Shown here: piece by piece, positions 15,429 to 22,985 of the stretch | How positions within the stretch are numbered: position 1 is the stretch's first letter | Layout: every line of letters starts with the position of its first letter | Assembly (NCBI RefSeq): GCF_900107925.1 | Contig: NZ_FNUJ01000013.1 | Location: 124,001-188,000 of the forward strand | DNA length: 64,000 nt | Direction of reading: 5' to 3' | From: Amycolatopsis pretoriensis | Lineage (GTDB): Bacteria > Actinomycetota > Actinomycetes > Mycobacteriales > Pseudonocardiaceae | Notes under the pieces: generated by a model | Databases searched by the model: none | The model's input: only the letters and a program-made list of their open reading frames with translations | What the model was told of the DNA's origin: nothing | Made by a program: the position numbers and the translations under genes

Positions 15429-17700
15429 CCCGATCCCCCTCGGCACCAAGGCCCGCACGCTGGCCCGGCTGACCGGCCGGATCCGGACGGCCGGGATCCT
15501 CCCGCTCGACTTCGTCGACCACGCCACCTGGCAGGCGTCCCGCCGGGACGCCCTGCGCCGGCTGTACGCGCACCCGTGGGCCGACGGCGCGCTGATCGTG
15601 CGCAGCAGCGCGCTGGGCGAAGACTCCGCGACGGCGTCCGGGGCCGGCCAGTACCTGACGCTCACCCGGGTGCACGGCGCGCACGAGCTGGAAGTCGCGG
15701 TGGAGAAGGTGTTCGCCTCCTACGGCGACCCGCGCCCGGGCGACGAGGTGCTGATCCAGCCCGAGCTGCTCGACGTCGTCCGGTCCGGGGTCGCGTGCAC
15801 GCACGAAACGACCAGCGGCGCGCCCTACACCGTGATCAGCTGGAGCGAGGAAGCCGACACCGACGTCGTGACCGGCGGGCGCGAAGGCGACGTGCGAACG
15901 TGGTACGGCGCGGCGTACTCGGGCGCGACCGGCCCCGGCCCGGTGCCGGAAGTGCTGGCACTGCTGGCGGAACTGCGCGGGCTCACCGGGCACCGGCGGC
16001 TGGACGTCGAGTTCGCCGTCGCCACCGGCGGCCGCCTGGTCCTGCTCCAGGTGCGCCCGCTGGCCTGCGTGTCCGACGCGGTTCCGGAGCCGGCGCACGA
16101 CGCCCTGCTGCACCGGGTCGAGCGCGCGGTCGAGGCGGTGACCGCCGCCCCCGGCGCCGGTCTGGGCGAGCGGACCGCGTACGGGATCATGCCGGACTGG
16201 AACCCGGCCGAGATGATCGGCCTGCGGCCCCGGCCGCTGGCGCTTTCGCTCTACCGCCGGTTGATCACCGACCAGGTCTGGGCGCGGGCCCGGCACCGCT
16301 ACGGCTACCGCGACCTGCGCGGCACCCCGCTCCTGGCGAGTTTCTGCGGCCTGCCCTACATCGACGTCCGGGCGAGCGTCTCGTCCCTGATCCCGCGCGG
16401 GGTGCCGGACGGGCTCGCCACCCGGCTCACCGAAGCGTGGGTGGCGCGGCTGCTGGAGCGGCCGGAGCTGCACGACAAGCTCGAATCGCGGATCGTGGTC
16501 TCGTCACTGGGATTGCGCGCGCCCGGACGGTTGGCCGGGTTGCGCGGCTTCGCACCCGAAGAGGTCCGCCTCCTGGAAACCGTGCTGCGGCGGCACACCG
16601 ACGAGCTGCTCAAAAGTCCCTTGTGGACAGACGAGCTGCGCCGGGTCGCCGGTCTGCGTTCCGGCGGGCCGGCCGGGCTGCTCGCCCGCCTCGGCCACTG
16701 CGCGGAGCACGGCACCCTGCCGTTCGCCGGGCTGGCCAGGGCGGCGTTCATCGGCAACGAGCTGCTCGACGACCTCGTGGCCGAAGGCGTGTTCACCGAG
16801 GACGAAAAGGCGCGGTTCATCGGCGGCCTCGGCCTGGTGACCGGCAAGCTGAACCGGGACTTCGCGACCCTCGCCCCCACGGACTTCCTCGCCCGCTACG
16901 GACACCTGCGCCCGGGCACCTACGACATCCGTTCGCTTCGCTACGACGAGGATCCGGCGCACTACTTCGACTGGTCGGCGCGCCGGGCCGAGGAGCCGCC
17001 CGCGACGTTCACCCCGAGCCGGGCCCAGCTCGGCCGGATCGGCGCGCTGCTCGACCGGGCCGGTCTGACCGCGGGGCCGCGGCGGCTGCTGGAGTTCGTC
17101 GGCAGCGGCATCCGCGGCCGGGAGCTGGCCAAGTTCGAGTTCAGTCGCGTGCTGTCGGACGTGCTGGTCGACCTGCGCCGGCTGGGCGAGCGGCACGGCT
17201 TTTCCGCCGACGACCTGTCTTTCGCGGAGATCGGGGTACTCGGCGAGCTGACCGGGGACGCCGGGCGCGACCGCGCGGCACTGGCGGCCGCGATCGAGCA
17301 GGGCCGGCTGCGGTACGAGGTGACCCGCCGCGTAACGCTGCCCCCGCTCCTCGGCGGCCCGGCCGACGTCCGCAGCTTCACGCTTTCGTCGGCGCAGCCG
17401 AGCTACGTGACGCAGGCCCGGGTGCGGGCGAAGGTCGCCGACGTCGACGCGGGTGACCGGCCGGACGGCGCGATCGCCCTCGTCAGCAGCGCCGACCCCG
17501 GCTACGACTGGCTGTTCGCGCGCGGGATCGCCGGCCTCGTCACGGCCTACGGCGGGGTCAACTCACACATGGCGATCCGGGCGATCGAGCTCGGCGTCCC
17601 CGCCGTGATCGGAGTCGGCGAGCAGTTGTTCCGGCGGTGGTCGGCCGCGACCGCGCTCGACCTCGACGCCGCGAACCGGCACGTGGCGGTGATCCCGTGA
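15418..17700 (+). CDS. PEP-utilising-enzyme family kinase, putative L-glutamine kinase (Cj1418-like)
   Basis: This 760-residue protein has an N-terminal PPDK/PEP-synthase ATP-grasp domain (GTKARTLARL, then LIVRSSALGEDSA with R62) and a C-terminal swivelling phosphohistidine domain with the catalytic His717 in GGVNSHMAIRAIELGVPAVIG. Rifampin phosphotransferase and PEP synthase share this build. The next three genes match, in order, the remaining Campylobacter phosphoramidate genes, so the best reading is an L-glutamine kinase like Cj1418, which uses ATP to phosphorylate the amide nitrogen of glutamine and forms the P-N bond. The length is similar to Cj1418. The ATG at 15418 lies within the methyltransferase 3' end. 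Confidence 0.82.
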   Translation: MRGDPIPLGTKARTLARLTGRIRTAGILPLDFVDHATWQASRRDALRRLYAHPWADGALIVRSSALGEDSATASGAGQYLTLTRVHGAHELEVAVEKVFASYGDPRPGDEVLIQPELLDVVRSGVACTHETTSGAPYTVISWSEEADTDVVTGGREGDVRTWYGAAYSGATGPGPVPEVLALLAELRGLTGHRRLDVEFAVATGGRLVLLQVRPLACVSDAVPEPAHDALLHRVERAVEAVTAAPGAGLGERTAYGIMPDWNPAEMIGLRPRPLALSLYRRLITDQVWARARHRYGYRDLRGTPLLASFCGLPYIDVRASVSSLIPRGVPDGLATRLTEAWVARLLERPELHDKLESRIVVSSLGLRAPGRLAGLRGFAPEEVRLLETVLRRHTDELLKSPLWTDELRRVAGLRSGGPAGLLARLGHCAEHGTLPFAGLARAAFIGNELLDDLVAEGVFTEDEKARFIGGLGLVTGKLNRDFATLAPTDFLARYGHLRPGTYDIRSLRYDEDPAHYFDWSARRAEEPPATFTPSRAQLGRIGALLDRAGLTAGPRRLLEFVGSGIRGRELAKFEFSRVLSDVLVDLRRLGERHGFSADDLSFAEIGVLGELTGDAGRDRAALAAAIEQGRLRYEVTRRVTLPPLLGGPADVRSFTLSSAQPSYVTQARVRAKVADVDAGDRPDGAIALVSSADPGYDWLFARGIAGLVTAYGGVNSHMAIRAIELGVPAVIGVGEQLFRRWSAATALDLDAANRHVAVIP

Positions 17701-18308
17701 CGGCCGCGGTCCCCGTCGGGATCAGCCAGCGCAGCCTGCCCCCGACGGAGTTCGGGGAACGCCGCTTCGGGCTGGACCGCAGGTGGTTCCCGTTCCTCGA
17801 GGTGTGCGGCCTGGTCGGAGTCCCGCTGCCGAACCTCGCCGGAGTCGCCGTCCGCACCGCCGAAGCACTGGGCCTGCGCGGCCTCGTGCTGACCGGCGGC
17901 GACGACCTCGGACGCCACGGCGGTCCGACCCCCGACCGCGACGAGACCGAGCGGGCCCTGCTGGGCTGGGCGAGCGCCGCGAGGCTGCCGGTCCTCGGGG
18001 TCTGCCGGGGTGCGCAGCTCCTGCTGGACGCGCACGGCGCGGAGCTGGTGGCGGTCGACGGCCACGTCGCCGTGCGGCACGTGCTGTCCGACGGCCGGCC
18101 GGTCAACAGCTACCACCGGCGCGCGGCCTTGTCCGTGTCTCCGCCGCTGCGGGTCACCGCGACCTGCGGGCCGGTCGTCGAAGCGTTCGAGCACGAGCGG
18201 GCGGCGATCACCGGCATCATGTGGCACCCGGAACGCGAAGAGCCGCCCTCGCCCGAGGACGTGCGGCTGGTGCGGCGGCTGTTCGGGAGCACGCCGTGCG
18301 CGCGGTGA
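17697..18308 (+). CDS. Class I glutamine-amidotransferase-like hydrolase, putative gamma-glutamyl-CDP-amidate hydrolase (Cj1417-like)
   Basis: This 203-residue protein has a class I GATase/PuuD fold: nucleophile Cys103 in VLGVCRGAQLLLD and a His177/Glu179 pair in IMWHPERE, with TGGDD upstream. It is a stand-alone hydrolase with no synthetase partner. In the Campylobacter pathway Cj1417 cuts CDP-L-glutamine (P-N linked) to glutamate and cytidine diphosphoramidate, and this gene occupies the same position after the kinase. Annotation pipelines would probably call it gamma-glutamyl-GABA hydrolase. The GTG start overlaps the previous stop (GTGA), and its 3' end overlaps the next gene by 13 bp. 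Confidence 0.82.
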   Translation: MTAAVPVGISQRSLPPTEFGERRFGLDRRWFPFLEVCGLVGVPLPNLAGVAVRTAEALGLRGLVLTGGDDLGRHGGPTPDRDETERALLGWASAARLPVLGVCRGAQLLLDAHGAELVAVDGHVAVRHVLSDGRPVNSYHRRAALSVSPPLRVTATCGPVVEAFEHERAAITGIMWHPEREEPPSPEDVRLVRRLFGSTPCAR

Positions 18309-19039
18309 TCCTGGCCGCCGGACGCGGCAAGCGGCTGGGCACCGCCACCGACGACCGGCCCAAGTGCCTGGTCGAGCTCGCCGGCCGCAGCTTGCTCGAC
18401 CGGCAGCTCGCCGCCCTGCGCGCCGGCGGCGCACCGGACGTCGCGGTCGTCGCGGGCTGGCACGCCGAGCGGTTCGACGCCCACCCGCTGACGGTGTTCC
18501 GCAACGACCGCTGGGCGGAGACGACGCAGGTGGAGTCCTTGCTGGCCGCGGATCCGTGGCTGCGCGCGGGCCCGGTCGTCGTGAGCTACGGCGACATCGT
18601 GTACTCGGCGGAGACGGTCCACGCGCTGATCGCCTGCCCGCACGAGCTCGCGATCGCCTACGACCCCGGCTGGCGGGCGGTGTGGGAGCGCCGGTTCGCC
18701 GAGCCGCTCGACGACGCCGAGACGTTCCGGCTCGGCGAGGCGGGCCTGCTGACCGAGATCGGCGGCCGCCCGGAGTCCGTGACCGAGGTCGAAGGCCAGT
18801 ACGTCGGGCTGCTCAAGTTCACCCCACCGGCTTGGGCCCTGGTCCGCGAGGTCGTCCGCACCGAGGTCGCGGTGCACGGCGCCGACCTCACCGGCTTGCT
18901 GCGGTTCCTGCTGCGCGAGCGCGCCACGGCGATCGGAACGACCCCGGTGCGCGGACCGTGGTGGGAGTTCGACCAGCCGGCCGACATCGCGGCCGGGCTC
19001 GGGGTGCTCGCCGAGCTGGACCGCCGGGAGCGGACGTGA
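18296..19039 (+). CDS. Nucleotidyltransferase, putative CTP:phosphoglutamine cytidylyltransferase (Cj1416-like)
   Basis: This 247-residue sugar-phosphate-type nucleotidyltransferase has an N-terminal VRAVILAAGRGKRLG loop (nucleotide binding, K12), a PKCLVEL Lys (K23) and the metal-binding Asp100 in VVSYGDIVY. Relatives include LicC-type phosphocholine cytidylyltransferases and the phosphonate enzyme PntC, but no PEP mutase or choline gene is nearby. Placed third in the phosphoramidate-like quartet, it would join CTP with L-glutamine phosphate to give CDP-L-glutamine, as Cj1416 does. The GTG at 18296 is the only start that keeps the full nucleotide loop. Confidence 0.82.
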   Translation: MRAVILAAGRGKRLGTATDDRPKCLVELAGRSLLDRQLAALRAGGAPDVAVVAGWHAERFDAHPLTVFRNDRWAETTQVESLLAADPWLRAGPVVVSYGDIVYSAETVHALIACPHELAIAYDPGWRAVWERRFAEPLDDAETFRLGEAGLLTEIGGRPESVTEVEGQYVGLLKFTPPAWALVREVVRTEVAVHGADLTGLLRFLLRERATAIGTTPVRGPWWEFDQPADIAAGLGVLAELDRRERT

Positions 19040-19560
19040 GCGGCCCCGGTGTCGTCTGGCTGACCGGGCTGTCCGGGGCGGGCAAGAGCACCGTCGCGGA
19101 GCTGCTCGACGCGCGGCTGCGGGACGACGGGATCATCCCGGTGCGGCTCGACGGCGACGAGATCCGGGCGATGCTGCCGTTCCGGCCCGGATACACCCGG
19201 GCGGACCGGCTGCGCCTGGCCCGGTTCTACGCCCAGTTGGCCGCCGGCTTCGCCGCGCGGGGGCACTTGGTGATCTGTGCGACGATTTCGCTGTTCCACG
19301 AGGTCCACGCGTGGAACCGGGCCCACGTGCCCGGCTACCTCGAGGTGTGGCTGCGGGTGCCCGTGCCCGAGCTGCGCACGCGAGCCGGGCGCGCGGCGCT
19401 CTACCGCAGCGCCGACGAGGTCGTCGGCGCCGGGATCGAGCCCGAGCTGCCGCGGTGGCCGGACCTCGTGATCGACAACCGCCCGCCGGTGACCGCCGAG
19501 CAGGCCGCCGAACTGGTCCACACCGCCTGGCGGCGGCGGATCGGGAGGGAAGCCGCATGA
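19036..19560 (+). CDS. APS-kinase-like protein, putative CDP-amidate 3'-kinase (Cj1415-like)
   Basis: This 174-residue P-loop kinase has the adenylyl-sulfate kinase pattern WLTGLSGAGKSTVAELL (Walker A residues 11-19), VRLDGDEIR and FYAQLAAGFAARGHLVICATIS. A true APS kinase would need ATP sulfurylase (cysDN/sat) for its substrate, and none is present here. Campylobacter Cj1415 is an APS-kinase homologue that phosphorylates the 3'-hydroxyl of cytidine diphosphoramidate, giving a PAPS-like donor. The order and coupling (GTGA overlap) with the three preceding genes support that role. PAPS supply for a sulfotransferase remains the alternative. Confidence 0.82.
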   Translation: MSGPGVVWLTGLSGAGKSTVAELLDARLRDDGIIPVRLDGDEIRAMLPFRPGYTRADRLRLARFYAQLAAGFAARGHLVICATISLFHEVHAWNRAHVPGYLEVWLRVPVPELRTRAGRAALYRSADEVVGAGIEPELPRWPDLVIDNRPPVTAEQAAELVHTAWRRRIGREAA

Positions 19561-20384
19561 CGATCGACCTGCACGCGCACAGCACCGCCTCGGACGGGAC
19601 GACCTCGCCCGCGGAGATCCCGCTGCTGGCGGCGAAAGCCGGTCTCGAGGTGGTCGCCCTCACCGACCACGACACCTTCGCCGGACTGGCCGAGGCCGGC
19701 CGCGCCGCCGCGGAGGCCGGGATCGAGCTGGTGCCCGGCGTCGAGATCTCCTGCCGGCTCGACGACGCCGAGGTCCACCTGCTCGGCTACTTCCCCGACC
19801 CCGGCTCGGCGCCCCTCGCCGCTGAGCTGGAGCTGATCCGCACCGACCGCGCCCGCCGCGCGGTCCGAATGGTCGAACGCTGCCGGGAGCTGGGCGCGCC
19901 GATCACCCTCGACCAGGTCCAGGCGATCGCGGCGGGCGCGCCGCTCGGCCGTCCGCACGTCGCGGCGGCCCTCGTCGCGGCGGGCGTGGTCGCCGACACG
20001 CGCGGGGCCTTCACCGACGACTGGCTCGGCGACGGCGGCCGCGCCGACGTCCCGAAGCACGTACTGTCCACTGTGGACGCGATCGCGCTGGTCCGCGCGG
20101 CCGGGGGCGCGACGGTGCTGGCCCACCCGCGGTCATCGAAGCGCCGCGCCGAGGTGTCCGACACGCAGCTGGCCGAGCTGGCCCGGGCGGGTCTCACCGG
20201 GATCGAAGCCGAGCACCCGGAACAGCCGCCCGAGATCGCGCGGCGGCTCCGGGAGGTCGCCGCCGGGATCGGCCTGCTCACCACCGGCTCCAGCGACTTC
20301 CACGGCGACCGCAAACCGGTCCGTCTCGGCGAGTTCACCACCCCCGCGGACGTGCTGGCCGCCCTGCGCGAGGCCGCGCGATGA
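19557..20384 (+). CDS. PHP-domain phosphoesterase, putative nucleoside 3',5'-bisphosphate phosphatase
   Basis: This 275-residue PHP protein has complete metal ligands: LHAHST (H6, H8), LTDHDT (D37-H38), VEIS (E63), VLAHPR and TTGSSDFHGD. It resembles YciV/TrpH-type enzymes, a family known to remove the 3'-phosphate of adenosine 3',5'-bisphosphate, the by-product of PAPS-dependent transfer. In this operon the matching by-product of transfer from 3'-phospho-CDP-amidate would be cytidine 3',5'-bisphosphate, so I infer a clean-up role. The ATG overlaps the kinase stop as ATGA. A histidinol-phosphatase-like role is less likely, as no his genes are present. Confidence 0.85.
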   Translation: MTIDLHAHSTASDGTTSPAEIPLLAAKAGLEVVALTDHDTFAGLAEAGRAAAEAGIELVPGVEISCRLDDAEVHLLGYFPDPGSAPLAAELELIRTDRARRAVRMVERCRELGAPITLDQVQAIAAGAPLGRPHVAAALVAAGVVADTRGAFTDDWLGDGGRADVPKHVLSTVDAIALVRAAGGATVLAHPRSSKRRAEVSDTQLAELARAGLTGIEAEHPEQPPEIARRLREVAAGIGLLTTGSSDFHGDRKPVRLGEFTTPADVLAALREAAR

Positions 20385-21265
20385 CGGCGGCCGCGATCGA
20401 CCTCTCCGGGGCACCGTCACCGGAGGTCTACGTCGGGCTGGCCGCGCGGTTCCTGCGGACGCACGGCGAACTGCGGAAGTGGGCCGCGGGCTACGGAGAC
20501 CTGCTGCCCGGCTCGTTGCTCGAACCGCTCTGCCTGATGCACGTCTTCCACGCGCCCTGGCAAAGCGCCGATGACCTGCGGCTGCACAACCGCATGGCGG
20601 CTTGGCTGTTCGCGCTCGACAACCACGCGGAGGGCGCGGCGACGCAGGCCGCCCTCGACGAGCTCGTCGAGCGCTGCCGGCGCGTGCTCGACGGTCGCGA
20701 GCCCGAAGACGCCTTCGGCCGCTGCCTGCGGGACATCCGGGCCGAGCTGCGCGCGTCACCGCTGTGGCCGCGGCTGGGTTCACGCTGGCGGGACCTCCTG
20801 CTGGAGACGCTGGCGGCCATGCGCGCCGAACGGCTCCTCCGGCAGCGGGTGGACGACGGCGGCCCGGCCCCCACGATCGCGGAGTACATCGCGAACTGTG
20901 ACAACGCCGAAGTCAGGATCGCCTACTTCACGTACTGGCTGTCGATGGGCGGCACCGCCCTGCTCGACCACGCGGACGTCCTCATGCCCGCGCTGTGGGA
21001 GGCCCAGGTGGCGACGCGGTGGGCGAACGACTTCCGCAGCGCCCAGCGCGAGACTTCGGAGCCGACCGCGCTCGACTTCCGGCTGCTGGGGATCACGCCG
21101 GACGAGGCGCTCGGGCTGGCGCACACGGCGGCCGGCCGGTGTCAGCGGCTCCTCGCTCCGCTGGTCGCGGCTTCGGTGCCGGAGGCACTGGTGCTCGACC
21201 GGATGGCCCGCGCCGTGGTCGGCTTCTACGGCGTCAGTGACTACCGCCCCGAGGGCCGGGAGTGA
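20381..21265 (+). CDS. Class I terpene synthase (diterpene)
   Basis: This 294-residue alpha-domain terpene synthase has a complete second metal-binding (NSE) motif, N216-D-F-R-S220-A-Q-R-E224. The first motif is degenerate: LFALDNHAE (D80, N81, E84) in place of DDxxD. The size is that of bacterial single-domain class I enzymes. With a class II cyclase and a GGPP synthase in the same operon, it should ionise the bicyclic diphosphate (copalyl/halimadienyl type) and finish the diterpene skeleton. ATGA overlap with the PHP gene makes it the last gene of the operon. Confidence 0.85.
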   Translation: MTAAAIDLSGAPSPEVYVGLAARFLRTHGELRKWAAGYGDLLPGSLLEPLCLMHVFHAPWQSADDLRLHNRMAAWLFALDNHAEGAATQAALDELVERCRRVLDGREPEDAFGRCLRDIRAELRASPLWPRLGSRWRDLLLETLAAMRAERLLRQRVDDGGPAPTIAEYIANCDNAEVRIAYFTYWLSMGGTALLDHADVLMPALWEAQVATRWANDFRSAQRETSEPTALDFRLLGITPDEALGLAHTAAGRCQRLLAPLVAASVPEALVLDRMARAVVGFYGVSDYRPEGRE

Positions 21266-21353
21266 CCCCACCTTGACCGTTTCGTAGCCGCCTACCTCTC
21301 CACGTGGGGGTATCGGGGAGCCCGGCCCCACCGCAGGATGACCGCCACCGACA

Positions 21354-21367
21354 GTGACTCACGTCAC
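21354..21367. promoter_or_regulatory. Inverted repeat upstream of livF
   Basis: GTGAC-TCAC-GTCAC lies 39 bases before the livF GTG start, within the 140-base gap after the diterpene operon. It may be an operator for the amino-acid transporter operon. No strong terminator is seen between the two operons. Confidence 0.4.
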
Positions 21368-21405
21368 ACGAGTGGAGGAGGCACCTTGCGGCCAGGAGTG
21401 AGTTC

Positions 21406-22215
21406 GTGCTGACCGTGCGTGGCCTGCGGGTGCGTTACGGCCGGTCGACACCCGCCCTGCACGGTGTCGACCTCGACGTCTCCGCCGACGGCGTCCTCGC
21501 CGTGCTCGGCAGCAACGGCGCCGGGAAGTCGACCCTGCTGCGAGCCGTGTCGGGCACGCTCCGGATGCACCGGGGTGCCGTCGACGCCGGCGAGATCCGC
21601 TACGACGGCCACGCGCTCGGCAAGCTCGACCCGGCCCGGATCGTCCGGCTCGGCGTCGTCGGCGTGCCCGAGGGACGGCAGGTCTTCGCGCGGATGACCG
21701 TCGAGGAGAACCTGCGGGCCGGCGGCATCGGCGCCCGCACCGCCGCCGAACGGACCGAAGCCCGCGAGCGCGTCGACACGCTGTTCCCCGTGCTCACCGA
21801 GCGTGCCAAGCAGCGCGCCGGCCTGCTGTCCGGCGGCGAGCAGCAGATGCTCGCGATCGGCCGGGCGCTGATGTCCGCGCCGAAGCTGCTGCTGCTCGAC
21901 GAGCCGTCGCTGGGCCTGGCGCCGAAGATCGTCGAGCAGATCGGCCGGACCATCCGCGAGATCCACGAGCAGGGCACCGCCGTGGTGCTGGTCGAGCAGA
22001 ACGCGGTGATGGCGCTGAACGTCGCCGACCACGCGGTGGTGCTGGAGGTCGGCCGGGTGGCACTGGCCGGGACGGCCGCCGAGCTGTCCGCCAGCCAGGA
22101 CGTCCGGCGGCTCTACCTCGGCGGGCACGCCGAGTCGCAGGAGACCGCCGACGCCGAAGCCGAGCGGGCGCGCGAGCAGCTGGCCGGCCGGACGCTGTCG
22201 AGGTGGGCCGGATGA
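21406..22215 (+). CDS. livF: Branched-chain amino-acid ABC transporter ATPase (LivF type)
   Basis: This 269-residue ABC ATPase has Walker A GSNGAGKST, signature LSGGEQQMLAIGRAL and Walker B LLLLDEPSLGLAP, the LivF pattern. It powers uptake through LivHM. It starts at a GTG with AGGAGTGAG before it. The C-terminal ~35 residues form an acidic/Arg-rich tail beyond the usual LivF end. It is first in a five-gene operon (F-G-H-M-binding protein), with the order reversed relative to the E. coli arrangement. The substrate is probably leucine/valine/isoleucine, supported by the dehydrogenase next to the operon; other amides or ureas are possible for this family. Confidence 0.88.
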   Translation: MLTVRGLRVRYGRSTPALHGVDLDVSADGVLAVLGSNGAGKSTLLRAVSGTLRMHRGAVDAGEIRYDGHALGKLDPARIVRLGVVGVPEGRQVFARMTVEENLRAGGIGARTAAERTEARERVDTLFPVLTERAKQRAGLLSGGEQQMLAIGRALMSAPKLLLLDEPSLGLAPKIVEQIGRTIREIHEQGTAVVLVEQNAVMALNVADHAVVLEVGRVALAGTAAELSASQDVRRLYLGGHAESQETADAEAERAREQLAGRTLSRWAG

Positions 22216-22985
22216 CGCCGCCGGAACTACGCGTCGAGGACGTTTCCCTGCAATTCGGCGGGATCCGCGCCCTCGACGAGGTGAGCTTCACCGTCGAGCC
22301 CGGGTCGCTGCACGCACTGATCGGGCCCAACGGCGCCGGGAAGTCCAGCTGCTTCAACGTGATCAGCGGCCTCTACCGGGCGAACGCGGGCCGCGTGCGG
22401 CTCGGGGACACCGACCTCACCGGGCTCGCGCCGCACAAGCTCGCCCGGCTCGGCGTCGGGCGGTCGTTCCAGAACGCCGCGCTGTCGGCCGGCTCGACCG
22501 TGCTCGACAACGTCATGCTCGGCCGGCACGCGCTCACCCGCGGCGGCTTCCTCGAGGTCGGGCTGCGGCTGCCGTGGACGGTCCGCGCCGAACGCCGGCA
22601 CGCCGAACGGGCCCGCGAGATCTGCGCGTTCCTCGGCCTCGGCGCGGTCGTCGACGCACCGGTCGGCGCGCTGCCGTACGGCGTCGTCAAGCGCGTCGAC
22701 CTGGCCCGCGCGCTCGCCGTCGAACCGGTGCTGCTCCTGCTCGACGAGCCCGCGGCCGGGATGAACGCGGCCGAGACCGCCGAGCTGGCCGGCACGATCA
22801 GCGGAATCCGCGCCGAGCTCGGCATCTCGATCCTGCTCGTGGAACACGACATGGGCCTGGTGATGGGCATCGCCGACCGCGTCACGGTGCTCGACTTCGG
22901 CCGCCGCATCGCCGACGGCACCCCGGCGCAGGTGCAGGCCGACCCGGACGTCATCAAGGCCTACCTGGGCACGGAGGCGGCGTGA
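22212..22985 (+). CDS. livG: Branched-chain amino-acid ABC transporter ATPase (LivG type)
   Basis: This 257-residue ATPase has Walker A GPNGAGKSS, the LivG-specific RLGVGRSFQN segment, Walker B LLLLDEPAAGMN and the switch His in LLVEHDMGLVMGIADRVTVLDFG. The usual LSGGQ signature reads ALPYGVVKRVDLARAL, a variant seen in LivG proteins. The ATG at 22212 overlaps the livF stop (ATGA); a GTG at 22203 is also in frame. It pairs with LivF as the second ATPase of the transporter. Confidence 0.9.
   Translation: MTPPELRVEDVSLQFGGIRALDEVSFTVEPGSLHALIGPNGAGKSSCFNVISGLYRANAGRVRLGDTDLTGLAPHKLARLGVGRSFQNAALSAGSTVLDNVMLGRHALTRGGFLEVGLRLPWTVRAERRHAERAREICAFLGLGAVVDAPVGALPYGVVKRVDLARALAVEPVLLLLDEPAAGMNAAETAELAGTISGIRAELGISILLVEHDMGLVMGIADRVTVLDFGRRIADGTPAQVQADPDVIKAYLGTEAA

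Noticed and set aside
15418..17700. Rifampin phosphotransferase (antibiotic resistance)
   Set aside because: Same fold, but coupling to the GATase, nucleotidyltransferase and APS-kinase-like genes in Cj1418-1415 order favours L-glutamine kinase.
18296..19560. Phosphonate biosynthesis cluster (PntC-like cytidylyltransferase)
   Set aside because: No PEP mutase or phosphonopyruvate decarboxylase is present in the window.
19036..19560. Ordinary APS kinase feeding PAPS to the sulfotransferase
   Set aside because: No ATP sulfurylase nearby and the sulfotransferase lacks key Lys/His; kept as the alternative, not the main call.
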